The translations under genes were made by a program, and so were the position numbers. DNA of 64,000 nt from Phycisphaerales bacterium. GTDB taxonomy: Bacteria; Planctomycetota; Phycisphaerae; Phycisphaerales; UBA1924. Of the stretch, positions 27,267 through 37,073 are shown in pieces (position 1 is the first letter of the stretch; each line of letters starts with the position of its first letter). The notes beneath the pieces were generated by a model that ran no database searches, was not told the origin of the DNA, and worked only from the letters and a program-made list of their open reading frames with translations. Location of the stretch: assembly GCA_030149165.1 (NCBI GenBank), contig JASBRY010000011.1:62001-126000 (forward strand), in the 5' to 3' direction.

Positions 27267-29090
27267 ATGGTTGAACCCTGGGAACCCATCCTGACCGGCG
27301 TCCTCATCGTACTGATGATCGGGACCATGGCGCTGGGACGATTCGGCGCCGACATCATCATGATGGGCGCGCTGCTCGTGCTGCTCCTGACCGGAGTCCT
27401 CGAACCCCAAGAAGCGATCGATGGATTCGCCAACCAAGCCGTGATCACCGTCGCGATGCTCTACATCGTCGCGACCGCGATGCGCGAAACAGGCGCGATG
27501 GCGCGGATCACCGCGATCGTGCTGGGAAGACCCAAGTCCGAGCGCAGCGCACAGATGAAGCTCGCGATCCCTGTCGCAATGATGAGCGCGTTCGTCAACA
27601 ACACCCCAATCGTCGCGATGTTCCTCCCAACACTCTCAACAGTCGCGCGCCGCTGCTCGTTCTCTCCTTCCAAACTCTACATGCCCCTCTCGTTCGCTTC
27701 GATCCTCGGAGGCGTGTGCACACTCATCGGGACCTCGACCAATGTCGTGGTCGCCAAACTCCTGAGCGACGAGCACATCGTCGGACCATCCGGAGAAGAG
27801 CTCGGATTCTCCATGTTCACGCTCGCGAAGGTCGGACTCCCCATCGCGATCGTCGGGATCCTCTACATCCTTTTCTTTGGACGCAAACTCCTCCCCGATC
27901 GCGTGACCCCGATCCAGGACGCGGAAACACACGACGAGGGATACCACGCGGCGCTCCGCGTCGAGCCCAACTCCCCTATCGTCGGCAAATCCGTTGAAGA
28001 CGCGGACCTGCGTGATCTTCCAGGACTCTTCCTCGCGCGCATCGAGCGTGAGAACACCACACTCGTCGCTGTGTCTCCACAAGTAATCATCAACGCACGC
28101 GATGTCCTTGTCTTTGTGGGTCAGATCGATTCCGTCGTCGATCTCCAGCAGATCAAAGGCCTCGTCCCCTCGACACTTCCGAGCTCCGATGATTCCATCG
28201 ACGAGAGCGAAGATCCGCACTATCGACCCAACCTCACAATCTCCGAAGCCGTCGTCGCGAACAACTCCTCGCTCGTCGGACTCACGATCAAAGAGTCCGG
28301 CATCCGCACACGATACGGCGCCGTCGTCGTCGCTGTGCGCCGTCAAGGACAACGATTGACCGGCAAGCTGGGCGACATCCGACTCCGCGCCGGAGACACA
28401 CTGCTGCTCGAAGCACCTCCGGGATTTGGGGACCGCTTCATGAGTTCGGGAGATTTCTACCTCGTCAACGAACGCATCACCCCCGCCGCGCTGCGTCACG
28501 AGCGCGCTTGGGTCGCGCTCGCCGTGCTCGCGATGCTGATCACGATCCTGAGCTTCGGAGTGCTCGATCCGATGACCGGATCCATGCTCGCTGCGGGATT
28601 AATGGTCCTCACGCGCTGTTGCACCGGACCCCAAGCTCGTCGAGGTGTGGATATTCAGATCCTCGTCGTCATCGGAGCCGCGTTCGGGATCGGCGCGGCG
28701 ATGACCAAAACCGGACTCGCGGCCGACATCGCACACACGATCACCCAAGCTGTATCCACGATGGGACCTTGGGGACTGCTCGCGTCGATCTATGTGCTGA
28801 CCTCGATCTTCACCGCGACGATGACCAACAACGCCGCGGCGGTGCTCATGTTCCCGATCGCGCTCGCCGTCGCTGCAGAACAGCAGCTCAATCCGATGCC
28901 GTTTGTGGTCGCGATCACCGTCGCCGCGAGCTGCGAGTTCTCGACCCCGATCGGTTATCAGACCAACCTCATGGTCATGGGACCCGGTGGATACAGGTGG
29001 TCCGACTACACACGATTTGGTCTTCCGCTCTCAATCCTTTGCGGAATCGTGTGTGTCATCCTCGCACCTTGGATGTTCGGCGGCTTCTAA
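27267..29090 (+). CDS. SLC13/DASS-like anion permease with RCK_C domains, putative sulfate transporter
   Basis: A membrane protein of 607 residues. Two blocks of hydrophobic helices (about 8-205 and 410-605) flank a soluble part with two TrkA-C/RCK_C repeats (about 225-300 and 320-400; RVEPNSPIVGKSVEDADLR, and SEAVVANNSSLVGLTIKESG). SNARE-like signature loops FVNNTPIVAMFLP near 110 and TMTNNAAAVLMFP near 520 mark the two pseudo-symmetric halves of the ion transporter superfamily. Homologues carry sulfate or dicarboxylates. Position 30 bases after the PAP phosphatase gene points to sulfate. Confidence 0.9.
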   Translation: MVEPWEPILTGVLIVLMIGTMALGRFGADIIMMGALLVLLLTGVLEPQEAIDGFANQAVITVAMLYIVATAMRETGAMARITAIVLGRPKSERSAQMKLAIPVAMMSAFVNNTPIVAMFLPTLSTVARRCSFSPSKLYMPLSFASILGGVCTLIGTSTNVVVAKLLSDEHIVGPSGEELGFSMFTLAKVGLPIAIVGILYILFFGRKLLPDRVTPIQDAETHDEGYHAALRVEPNSPIVGKSVEDADLRDLPGLFLARIERENTTLVAVSPQVIINARDVLVFVGQIDSVVDLQQIKGLVPSTLPSSDDSIDESEDPHYRPNLTISEAVVANNSSLVGLTIKESGIRTRYGAVVVAVRRQGQRLTGKLGDIRLRAGDTLLLEAPPGFGDRFMSSGDFYLVNERITPAALRHERAWVALAVLAMLITILSFGVLDPMTGSMLAAGLMVLTRCCTGPQARRGVDIQILVVIGAAFGIGAAMTKTGLAADIAHTITQAVSTMGPWGLLASIYVLTSIFTATMTNNAAAVLMFPIALAVAAEQQLNPMPFVVAITVAASCEFSTPIGYQTNLMVMGPGGYRWSDYTRFGLPLSILCGIVCVILAPWMFGGF

Positions 29091-29216
29091 GCATTCTCAG
29101 AATCTTGTCAAATTCAGCGGAGTCAATCGTTGTTTTTGCCGTACACTTGTTGACAGAACCACATCAGCTCGCATGCTGATGGACACTTGTATCATCATCT
29201 CCGCCAGGTAGTACAC

Positions 29217-30263
29217 ATGAAAATCCTCATCACAGGCGGCAGCGGATTCATCGCCGAGTACTTCCATCGAGACCTCTCCGCGCTCGGACACGAGCTCGTC
29301 ACCCTCGACCTCATCGAGCCCACCCCTGGGACTCCTTCCGCAGATGCCGCGTATATCCAAGGCGACATCCGCGATCCCAAAGCACTCGACGAAGCGATGC
29401 AAGGTGTGGATCTCGTCATCAACCTCGCCGCGGCGCACCACGACTTCGGGATCGCGCACGACACCTACTACTCCGTCAACGAGCACGGATCACAAATGGT
29501 CTGCGAAGCGATGGACCGCGCCGGGATCAAGAACCTCATCTTCTACTCCACAGTCGCGACCTACGGCGACGCGCCACCCCCACACCACGAAGAAGCGCCA
29601 ACACAACCCAACTCTCCCTACGGCGGATCCAAACTCAAAGGCGAAGCCGTATTCAACAACTGGGTCAACAAAGGCGATGGACGCAACGCGCTCATCATCC
29701 GGCCAACCGTCACCTTTGGGGTCCACAACTTCGCGAACATGTACTCGCTCATCCGTCAGATCGACTCAGGCAAGTACGCTCGCTTCGGTCCCGGCGTGAA
29801 CATCAAATCCCTCAGCTATGTCGAGAACATCGTCGACGCGACCCTATTCCTCGCCGGACTCAAGGAAGACAAACCGAACCGCGCCATCGCGAGCTTCGAG
29901 ATCTTCAACTTCATCGACAAACCTGATCTGACCAGTACTGAGATCTCGGATCATGTCAGCAAGTGTCTCGGAAAGAAACCAGCACCAGTACTCCCCTACT
30001 TCGTGGGGATGCTGCTTGGTCTGCCTTTCGATATCGTTATCAAACTCACAGGGAAGAACCTCCCGATCTCGACGGCACGCGTCAAGAAGATGTTCAAAAC
30101 CCAGACCAAGTTCGAAGCCGACAAGCTGCTCTCCACAGGATACACCCCAAAGGTCGAGCTCAAAGAAGGCATCAACCGCATGGTTCAGTGGTACATGCAG
30201 TCGGGAAAGAACGAGAACGCGGAATGGCACCAACCACCCGCCGATCCTGTGATGCGCGACTGA
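29217..30263 (+). CDS. NAD(P)-dependent extended SDR epimerase/dehydratase
   Basis: A Rossmann-fold protein of 348 residues with TGGSGFIA at 6-13, LAAAHHDFG near 70 and the catalytic pair Tyr135/Lys139 in YGGSK. Extended SDRs of this type act on nucleotide sugars or sterol-like substrates; the specific reaction is not readable. Residues about 265-285 (PYFVGMLLGLPFDIVIKLTG) are unusually hydrophobic, hinting at membrane contact. The ATG at 29217 is preferred over 29187 because the Rossmann strand begins there. A TTGACA at 29150-29155 lies upstream without a clear -10. Confidence 0.87.
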   Translation: MKILITGGSGFIAEYFHRDLSALGHELVTLDLIEPTPGTPSADAAYIQGDIRDPKALDEAMQGVDLVINLAAAHHDFGIAHDTYYSVNEHGSQMVCEAMDRAGIKNLIFYSTVATYGDAPPPHHEEAPTQPNSPYGGSKLKGEAVFNNWVNKGDGRNALIIRPTVTFGVHNFANMYSLIRQIDSGKYARFGPGVNIKSLSYVENIVDATLFLAGLKEDKPNRAIASFEIFNFIDKPDLTSTEISDHVSKCLGKKPAPVLPYFVGMLLGLPFDIVIKLTGKNLPISTARVKKMFKTQTKFEADKLLSTGYTPKVELKEGINRMVQWYMQSGKNENAEWHQPPADPVMRD

Positions 30264-30280
30264 TTGACAATCCAATAATG

Positions 30281-30317
30281 AAAAAAGACACGCGTGCGAG
30301 AGCCACGTGTCTTTTCT
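30281..30317. terminator. Bidirectional Rho-independent terminator
   Basis: AAAAGACACG (30283-30292) pairs perfectly with CGTGTCTTTT (30306-30315) around a 13-base loop; A and T runs flank both arms, so it can act on either strand. It sits between the convergent epimerase and PEP-CTERM-like genes. Confidence 0.85.
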
Positions 30318-30342
30318 ATACAAAGAGAGAATGCCGTTTTTC

Positions 30343-31077
30343 TTATCGACGACGGCGAGTGCCGACCATACCAGCCATGCCCAAGAGAGCAACCGCTGAT
30401 GGTGCCGGTACGGTTCGTGTGATCGAGAGGTTGTCGATCCCGATCGTGTGATCCGTGAAACCAAAGAAGAATCCAGGCTGGAATGTCGTGAACGCGATCT
30501 CGTCCACACCCGAAAGCACATCAGCGAAACTCACGCCATCTGGAAGTGTGGGTTCGAATGTCATCGGATCCTCCGCGCCATATCCGCCCCAACCGGACGG
30601 CAGATTGATCGAGTTGGGATCGAAGGTCACTGAGTAGGTGGACCATTCCGAGTTGGCCGCTTGCGAGATGTTGTCAAAGAGGAACCAAACCGAGTTGTAT
30701 GGATATCCATTGGTGGCGCCATCGACATCACGCAACTCAACAAGCCATGGGCGAGAAACATCCTGCCCGAAGAAGTTCAGGTAATCAACTCGGATATCCA
30801 TCGAGAGGGTGATCTCGTCAGCAGTGGTGTAGTCACCCAAAAAAGCGCTGTTGGTGGTGTTGCTGAAAGTGATACCGAAGTTGTTGAATACGGTCTGCAA
30901 ATAAGCACCATCGTTCCCGCCGGAACCCTCGATCCCGGTTGCGCCGCCCGGGCCCGCTGGACCGACCCAACCCTCAGCGCCGTTGCTGAAGTCGGTGGTT
31001 ACCGTATCGCCCGCGTGTGCCAATCCCGCGCAGGCGCACAACGCCAGTACGAATCCGCTTGTCCGTTTCATTGACAT
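30343..31077 (-). CDS. Secreted protein with a PEP-CTERM-like sorting tail
   Basis: A protein of 244 residues: signal peptide (TSGFVLALCACAGLAHA), a beta-rich extracellular domain with DFSNGAEGWVGP near the start and DEIAFTTFQPGFFFGFTDHTIGIDNLSI near the end (the pattern of galactose-binding-like jelly rolls), then VPAPSAVALLGMAGMVG followed by TRRRR. That tail has the proline motif, hydrophobic helix and arginine cluster of PEP-CTERM signals, here in a PAPS variant. The ATG at 31077 has GGGAGA just upstream. The function is unknown; it is probably exported and processed at the cell surface. Confidence 0.8.
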   Translation of the reverse strand: MSMKRTSGFVLALCACAGLAHAGDTVTTDFSNGAEGWVGPAGPGGATGIEGSGGNDGAYLQTVFNNFGITFSNTTNSAFLGDYTTADEITLSMDIRVDYLNFFGQDVSRPWLVELRDVDGATNGYPYNSVWFLFDNISQAANSEWSTYSVTFDPNSINLPSGWGGYGAEDPMTFEPTLPDGVSFADVLSGVDEIAFTTFQPGFFFGFTDHTIGIDNLSITRTVPAPSAVALLGMAGMVGTRRRR

Positions 31078-31393
31078 GTCTTTCTCCCATTCTGACCAAA
31101 CTGGTCTTTCGTACTCCGCCGCCATCACTCCTGACGCGGCTCAATGTGAGTTCCAAGATCAGCCTCCTGAGCCAATCCATTGCAGTAGTCCTGAGAATCC
31201 GCCAGACCCAAGAAACAAATCGGCCGGCAAACCCTCCATCTTACAGATACTATCGAATCCCACAATGGTTGCAAGGAAGTTTCATTGAAACTTCAAAGAA
31301 ATTTCGTGCATTGCTCCAAATTCGTGTGTATACTCCAGATATGCCCGATTCAGGGCTCAAAAACAAGATCAGATCAGCACGGATTTTTTCACA
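31078..31393. other. Intergenic region between divergent PEP-CTERM-like and HTH genes
   Basis: These 316 bases hold no gene. They must contain promoters for both flanking genes. The visible structure is a perfect inverted repeat at 31276-31294 and a TATACT word at 31329-31334 that could be a -10 for the HTH gene, without a well-spaced -35. Confidence 0.5.
31276..31294. promoter_or_regulatory. Perfect 19-base inverted repeat, candidate operator
   Basis: GAAGTTTCA and TGAAACTTC are exact complements around a single T. A further related half-site GAAATTTC follows at about 31298-31305. It lies 100 bases upstream of the HTH protein gene and about 35 bases before a TATACT word, a position suitable for a dimeric repressor or activator site. 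Confidence 0.35.
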
Positions 31394-32638
31394 ATGACTC
31401 AGACAACAGATGCCCAAGCCTCGACCACGGCTCCCCAAACAATGGGGACGCTCGAGGTCCGCATCAACGCCGCCGGAGAGGATCTGCTCAACGGACTCAC
31501 GACCGTGCTGGGACAGATCCCCGCGACCGATGCAGGGCCGCAACAACTCGCCAAAGAACTCGGGATCGACAAAGTCCTCGCGTCGCGCATCCTCAAAGCG
31601 CTCCGCGCGCCGGATCCCATGTCCGTCGTCCATCGCGTGCCAGGTCCAGAGCCGATGCGCCGCTTGCTCAAAGCAACCTCCAAGCTCGGCGTCAATCCCG
31701 AGGACCTCATCAATGCCAACTCCGCCGTCGATCGCTTCGAGTCGCTCATCCGATCCGAGATCGGAGACCGCAGCGCGCTCGACGCGATCCTGAGCGCTTG
31801 GGTCCCTGAAGCTCGAAGAGAGTTCGAGCTGCGCCGAAAGCAAGCCGCATTCCGCGCGATGTCCCAGCTCAAGGGCGCGCAAGCGGATGTCTACGCCGAA
31901 GCCGCGATCTTCTATCCGAGTCCCGACAACGAGCACATCGATATCGTCTGGATCAAAGCCGTGATCGGACTGCACCGACTGCGTCCAGGAGTGGTCGTCA
32001 AGTTCACCAGTCATCGACAGATCGAGCATCAATCAGGACGCAAGACCTACACCCTCGCCGGCGATCCTGTGGATTCCGTCACCAGCGCCACGCTGGAGAA
32101 GTACTGCTCAACCCCAACCCCAGTGCTCGATGTCCACCATGCCGGGGAGTTGATGCACTACACGCTGCAAGAGAACTGCTTCGGCGCCTCGAGCTCAATC
32201 GACCTCGTCACCTGCGAAGTGAACCGCGCCGAGATCCCACGCTACATCCCAGACGAGCGGAATCGCAAAGCGTGGGCATCGAGCGACATCAACATCCCCT
32301 CCAAGCGCATGCAGTTCGATGTCCTCGTCCACAAAGACCTCTACAACCGATCCTTCCCGGAACTCCGCATCTACGACACCACAATCAACGGCCAAGCGGA
32401 TATCAACGATCCCGCGCGCGATGTCGACCAGCTCGATCTCCTCGAATCCATCGAAAACCTCGGAGAAGGACTCAGCCGATTCGGATCGTCGCTCGTACCG
32501 AACTATCGCAAAATGATCGAAGAGGTCTGCACAACGCTCAACTTCGACGCATCCACACTCCGCGGCTACCGCTGCGCGGCGGACTACCCCATCTACGGCT
32601 CACAAACCGCGATGATCTTCTCCACACAAGATCGTTAG
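31394..32638 (+). CDS. HTH-containing protein of unknown function
   Basis: A protein of 414 residues. The N-terminal part has a winged-helix-like segment QLAKELGIDKVLASRILKAL (about 51-70), followed by a helical stretch with many Arg/Glu. The C-terminal 250 residues (from about IVWIKAVIGLHRLRPG) are beta-rich and not recognised; they might be a ligand-binding domain. No signal peptide or membrane segment. I do not recognise a described family. A transcriptional regulator is an inference from the N terminus and from the inverted repeat upstream. Confidence 0.65.
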   Translation: MTQTTDAQASTTAPQTMGTLEVRINAAGEDLLNGLTTVLGQIPATDAGPQQLAKELGIDKVLASRILKALRAPDPMSVVHRVPGPEPMRRLLKATSKLGVNPEDLINANSAVDRFESLIRSEIGDRSALDAILSAWVPEARREFELRRKQAAFRAMSQLKGAQADVYAEAAIFYPSPDNEHIDIVWIKAVIGLHRLRPGVVVKFTSHRQIEHQSGRKTYTLAGDPVDSVTSATLEKYCSTPTPVLDVHHAGELMHYTLQENCFGASSSIDLVTCEVNRAEIPRYIPDERNRKAWASSDINIPSKRMQFDVLVHKDLYNRSFPELRIYDTTINGQADINDPARDVDQLDLLESIENLGEGLSRFGSSLVPNYRKMIEEVCTTLNFDASTLRGYRCAADYPIYGSQTAMIFSTQDR

Positions 32639-32647
32639 AAAACAGAC

Positions 32648-34021
32648 TCAAACAGATTCTTCGATTGGATCTTGTTGATCGAAGTGAACTACTGCCGCGC
32701 CACCTGCGAGCCAATCCGCAAGGCGCTTTCTGCGTTCCGCAGATTCTTGAGCAGAAAACTGCGGATCAGCAAGCCTGAGCACTTCAGCGTACTTAGCGCC
32801 GCACACTTCGCGCGTGTATCCAGTCTCAAAGACTCTGCGTGCGTTTGCTGCCATTTGCTTAGCGAGTGATTTATCTCGAATAAGAGTCCGGATATGTTCC
32901 GCCATTCCCTCCGAGTCTCCCAGCGCTGACCAAACACCACAATTGTTGTCTTCGACAATCTCGCGGAGCTCGGACCACTCCTCAGAGAGTGCGACAATGA
33001 CTTTGCCTACGGCGAGCGAGGTGTACAACTTGCTTGGGAAGCTGATACCCTCGATTCCCTCCGCGATCGAGACCAGCGATGCGTCGCAGGAGTTGAGCGA
33101 TTCGTTGAGTTTCTCAAACGGCTGATATGGGAGCATCAGCACATTGGTGAGATTGTGATCTTTGACATACTTCTCGATTGAGTTCCGCTTGCCTCCACCA
33201 CCAGCAAGAACAAGCTTGAATGGCTCGTCTTTCAACAGCTCAGCAGCGCCCAGCACAGTCTCGAAGTCGTAGTAGAGACCCATGTTCCCTGAGTACAGCA
33301 GGACAAAGTCCTCAAGCAAGCTATTTTCACGAGCAATCTCAGACTCGTGTTTCTCAATCGGGAATAGGTCCTCTCCGTCCGCCCAGTTGGGGATCACATG
33401 AATATGTTCAGGTGCTATCGGATAAGCATTTGCAACGAGATCCTTTGCTGCGGAACACAGCACGATCGCTTCCTGTGTTCGCTTGTACTTCCTTCGATTT
33501 AGAGCCATCCAGAGACGGTCGATGAAGGATCCCTTCTTGAATGTCCCAACCCAGACACCCATCTGGGGGTATGCATCATGAAGCAGAGTCACATAATGGT
33601 GCGTGCGGAAGAATGAAACAAACCAACCGATCACACCTAAAAAAGGCGGGTTGGTGGTGTACAGGTACACAGTGTCCGATCGAGAACGAAAGAGCACCGT
33701 GAGGATCATCGGGATCACAAATGTCAAATAGTTGAAAACGCGCCCAGGCAAGTAGTTCTTATCAAAGCGAGCGACACGGAGCCGACGAATCTTGACCCCG
33801 TCGACCTCCTCCCGCAATGGACAATCCTGCCAAGTATCCGGAGGCCCATAGCTCGGGCGGCCCGTCAATACTTCAACTTCAAATCCGAGTTGTACGAGTT
33901 CGACCGCGAGTTCATGCAATAAATGCCCGGTCGAGGCCACATCTGGCACATAGTACTGGTTGAGAATCACAACCCGAGTTGGCTTGTTACTCGAACCTTG
34001 CTTGGGTGGTGTCGTATTCAA
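32648..34021 (-). CDS. Glycosyltransferase family 4 protein (WbuB-like)
   Basis: A GT-B glycosyltransferase of 457 residues. It opens with RVVILNQYYVPDVASTGHLL, the WbuB/CapM style start, has a hydrophobic helix YLTFVIPMILTVLF near 98-111 and donor-site residues in YSGNMGLYYDFET near 262 and EGIEGISFPSKLYTSLAVGK near 340. It should act on a lipid-linked oligosaccharide at the inner membrane. The stop lies nine bases from the convergent HTH gene. The base composition is more AT-rich than that of the flanking sulfate genes. Confidence 0.87.
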   Translation of the reverse strand: MNTTPPKQGSSNKPTRVVILNQYYVPDVASTGHLLHELAVELVQLGFEVEVLTGRPSYGPPDTWQDCPLREEVDGVKIRRLRVARFDKNYLPGRVFNYLTFVIPMILTVLFRSRSDTVYLYTTNPPFLGVIGWFVSFFRTHHYVTLLHDAYPQMGVWVGTFKKGSFIDRLWMALNRRKYKRTQEAIVLCSAAKDLVANAYPIAPEHIHVIPNWADGEDLFPIEKHESEIARENSLLEDFVLLYSGNMGLYYDFETVLGAAELLKDEPFKLVLAGGGGKRNSIEKYVKDHNLTNVLMLPYQPFEKLNESLNSCDASLVSIAEGIEGISFPSKLYTSLAVGKVIVALSEEWSELREIVEDNNCGVWSALGDSEGMAEHIRTLIRDKSLAKQMAANARRVFETGYTREVCGAKYAEVLRLADPQFSAQESAERRKRLADWLAGGAAVVHFDQQDPIEESV

Positions 34022-34360
34022 AGCTGATTCGCCAGTGTCTCTCGGTTATTCAGACAGTTCGCAAGTCTTAGCAATGCATCGTACGAGGACACATCACTTC
34101 TGTATCTCCGCATATTTACAGAGTCTGATCTTCTGACTCGATAAGCTCAAAAGACTCATACATACTTCGGACAATTCCGCCGATTACAATAGAACCTCAT
34201 CCCGATCAATGCCGATTTTAAAGCTGCTGAATCTGTCTCGTGTACAGCCCCACAGCGAGGCCGATAGATTGATATCAGCCCTGAAAGTCATCAAAAACAC
34301 AGTCCGAGAACAATCCATACCAATCCCAGCCAAACAGAGTCCAACTCCCCGGAGCACATC
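34022..34360. other. AT-rich intergenic region between divergent glycosyltransferase genes
   Basis: These 339 bases separate the starts of a leftward GT4 and a rightward GT2 gene. No gene, repeat or convincing promoter was found; a TACAAT at 34185-34190 could be a -10 but has no matching -35. The composition is AT-richer than in the housekeeping gaps, in line with the polysaccharide genes on either side. Confidence 0.5.
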
Positions 34361-35251
34361 ATGAGCATCTCAATCTTCATTCAAACACTCAACGAAGAAG
34401 AGAATCTGCCTGGACTCTTGGAATCAGTCCAATGGGCCGACGACATCGTCGTTCTCGATTCATTATCCACGGACCGGACCAGAGAAATATCAGAAGCCGC
34501 CGGAGCGAGATGGTTTGAGCGAGCTTTCGACGGGCGCGGGAATCACCAGAATTGGGCGATGGATAATATCGAGTTCAAGCACCGCTGGGTCTTCTATCTG
34601 GACGCCGATGAGCGGATGACACCGCCCCTCCGAACGGAAATCGAAGCGATCGCCGCACAATGGAGCCGCGGAGAGATGAACCCCGAGTCAGACCCAGTCG
34701 CATACTACTGCGGCAGAAAGAACATCTTCCAAGGAAAATGGCTCAAGCACGCCATGCCCCCAAGCAACATCATGCGCTTCTTCCAGCCCAAAAACATCCG
34801 CTTTGAGAGGGATGCCAATCCGGTCCCAATCGTTGATGGACAGGTCGGCTATCTGAAACAACACTTCATCCACTACAACTTTTCGAAAGGACTCCGAGAG
34901 TGGTTTGAAAGACACAATCGATACTCGTCCTACGAAGCGAATGAAACGATCAAGGCGCTGGAAGGGAATCCAGTTCGCATTTCGAATCTGTTCTCAACCG
35001 ACCGCAATACACGCAGACTCGAACTTAAAAATATTTCGTTCAGAATGCCAATGCGTCCACTGCTCAAGTTCGTGTACATGTACATCATGTCCCGCGGATT
35101 CCTTGATGGAAGAGCGGGATGGACATATTGCAGATTGCAAGCGATCTATGAATATATGATCGTCCTGAAAGTCCGCGAGCAGTGCAGGCCAGATCTCACC
35201 GCTGCAGATCGAGGAGAAAATCCGAACCCAGCCTGGGAAAAGGAAGTATGA
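34361..35251 (+). CDS. Glycosyltransferase family 2 protein
   Basis: A GT-A enzyme of 296 residues with FIQTLNEEENLPGLLESV (6-23), the IVVLDSLSTDRT segment and the metal-binding YLDADERM near 85-92. It resembles WaaE/KdtX-type and SpsA-like GT2 enzymes that extend lipopolysaccharide core or capsule. The C-terminal part contains a short hydrophobic stretch (RPLLKFVYMYIMSRGFL). Its TGA overlaps the ATG of the next glycosyltransferase, marking the start of a three-gene operon. Confidence 0.9.
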   Translation: MSISIFIQTLNEEENLPGLLESVQWADDIVVLDSLSTDRTREISEAAGARWFERAFDGRGNHQNWAMDNIEFKHRWVFYLDADERMTPPLRTEIEAIAAQWSRGEMNPESDPVAYYCGRKNIFQGKWLKHAMPPSNIMRFFQPKNIRFERDANPVPIVDGQVGYLKQHFIHYNFSKGLREWFERHNRYSSYEANETIKALEGNPVRISNLFSTDRNTRRLELKNISFRMPMRPLLKFVYMYIMSRGFLDGRAGWTYCRLQAIYEYMIVLKVREQCRPDLTAADRGENPNPAWEKEV

Positions 35252-36450
35252 GCAGTTCTTCAGAAGCAAAGCCCAAAAAGGTTGCAGTGATCTACCACTA
35301 CTTCGCGCATTATCGCGAGCCGATCTTCATTGAACTCATCAATAACAGCAAGCACCACTACGACTTTCTTGCCGGTGAGCACAGCTTTAACAGCGGCATC
35401 AAGTTAATCGAGAATCTTCCAGACGGCAGGCTGAAGAAGGCCAGATGTTTCTTTCTCGGCCCATTGCTTATCCAGTTTGGTGCGGTCAAGGCCGCGCTCA
35501 GTTCAGAGTACGACACACTGATTCTCCTAGGGAACAGCAAGTGGCCGACAACATGGCTCTCAGCAATCATCGGGAGACTCAGGGGAAAGCACATCCTCTT
35601 CTGGTCCCACGGATGGCTCACGAAAGAACACGGACTGAAGGGATGGATACGAAATTCATTCTATAAACAAGCACACGGTCTCCTTCTCTACGGACACCGC
35701 TCAAAGTGCATCGGAATCAGCAATGGCTTCGATCCAGAAACTATCCATGTCATCTACAACTCGCTCGACTGCAAGAGCCAGGACGAAACACGCGCCAAGA
35801 TCAAACCAACCGATCGAGAGCAAACACGACGAGAGCTCTTCGCAGACGACGCGGACAACCCAATCCTCGTCAATGTCACACGCCTCCATCACTACAAGAA
35901 GATGGACATGCTCATCCGCGCCGCGCACAAACTCAACGAGCAAGGCTCCCCAACCAATGTCCTCATCATCGGAGACGGCCCACACAAACCAGAACTTGAA
36001 GTACTCGCACAAGAACTCAAGGTCAACGCCGTCTTCACCGGAGCGCTCTACGACGAACTCGAGATCGGGAAGATGCTCAACGCGTCCGACCTCGCTGTGA
36101 TGCCCGGACCAGTCGGACTGCTCGTCATGCACGCGCTCGCCTATGGCGTACCGGTCATCTCCAACAACGACTTCGATACACAGATGCCAGAGTTTGAAGC
36201 GATCAACGCCGGAGTCAGCGGCGACTTCTTCGAAAGAGATAACCTCGACTCGCTCGTCGAGACCATCAAGAAGTCCCTTGAATCCCAGCCGCCATTTGAG
36301 CAGCGCTGCAAACAAACACGCGAAACCATCGAGCGCTTCTACAACCCGATCTCAGAACGAAAGCTCATTGACAGAGCCGTCGATGGACTACCCGCAAACG
36401 ACCTGTTTAATGCCAGTCTTTGCTACTACAGCGAGGATCAATCATGCTGA
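35248..36450 (+). CDS. Glycosyltransferase family 4 protein
   Basis: A GT-B protein of 400 residues. [17 protein letters not shown] marks the N-terminal domain, and [20 protein letters not shown] the start of the C-terminal donor domain. [16 protein letters not shown] occupies the position of the E-x7-E motif, with the first Glu replaced by Gly. The ATG at 35248 overlaps the upstream stop (ATGA), and the extra frame upstream lies inside the GT2 gene. Codon use changes along the gene: AT-rich at the start, like its neighbours, and C-rich after about 35770. Confidence 0.87.
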   Translation: MSSSSEAKPKKVAVIYHYFAHYREPIFIELINNSKHHYDFLAGEHSFNSGIKLIENLPDGRLKKARCFFLGPLLIQFGAVKAALSSEYDTLILLGNSKWPTTWLSAIIGRLRGKHILFWSHGWLTKEHGLKGWIRNSFYKQAHGLLLYGHRSKCIGISNGFDPETIHVIYNSLDCKSQDETRAKIKPTDREQTRRELFADDADNPILVNVTRLHHYKKMDMLIRAAHKLNEQGSPTNVLIIGDGPHKPELEVLAQELKVNAVFTGALYDELEIGKMLNASDLAVMPGPVGLLVMHALAYGVPVISNNDFDTQMPEFEAINAGVSGDFFERDNLDSLVETIKKSLESQPPFEQRCKQTRETIERFYNPISERKLIDRAVDGLPANDLFNASLCYYSEDQSC

Positions 36451-37034
36451 ACGCCATAAAAGACAAAATCCGTAGCAACAACAAACTCCGTTTCTATGGG
36501 CGCGTTGCGATCATGTACTACCGAAGGAAGCGGTACGGCTTGAAGCATTGTCATCCGACTTTCTACACCAAAGATCCGCGAGAACTCAGTAGAGACTTCG
36601 TCGCTCACGAGTATGCCTTCTGTGCCAAACTCTGTATAGTTGGTCCACAGGTCGAACTGGGTGCCTACAGCATGCTCGGCCCCAGAGTGCTCATTGTGGG
36701 GGATGATCATGTCTTTGATAAAGCCGGCACCCCAGCATATTTCGCGGGCAGGCCTGATCGGAAGCCCACAAAGATTGGTCGGGATGTCTGGATCGGTGCA
36801 GGGACCATTGTGATGACCGGTGTCACCATCGGACGAGGAGCAATCGTTGCTGCCGGCGCTGTTGTCACTAAAGACATCCCACCGTATGAAATTCATGGCG
36901 GAGTCCCAGCAAAGAAAATTAAGGACAGATTCACTACAGAAGAAGAGCGAAGAATACACGATGAAATGCTGGATCAAAAACCCACCCTCGGAGAGTTTTG
37001 TGCTCCAATTAAAGAGGTACCGCAGAGTGATTAA
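36444..37034 (+). CDS. Left-handed beta-helix (hexapeptide) acyltransferase
   Basis: A protein of 196 residues with hexapeptide repeats ([56 protein letters not shown]) and the terminal [11 protein letters not shown] typical of sugar O-acetyltransferases such as WbbJ/CatB. The catalytic His is probably in GDDHVFDK. It would decorate the polysaccharide made by the neighbouring transferases. Its start overlaps the stop of the upstream gene by seven bases; the ATG at 36444 is chosen over 36420 for that reason. Confidence 0.9.
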   Translation: MLNAIKDKIRSNNKLRFYGRVAIMYYRRKRYGLKHCHPTFYTKDPRELSRDFVAHEYAFCAKLCIVGPQVELGAYSMLGPRVLIVGDDHVFDKAGTPAYFAGRPDRKPTKIGRDVWIGAGTIVMTGVTIGRGAIVAAGAVVTKDIPPYEIHGGVPAKKIKDRFTTEEERRIHDEMLDQKPTLGEFCAPIKEVPQSD

Positions 37035-37073
37035 GATCCGAGTATACCCGAAACCCCAGTGTAGACACTTCGC

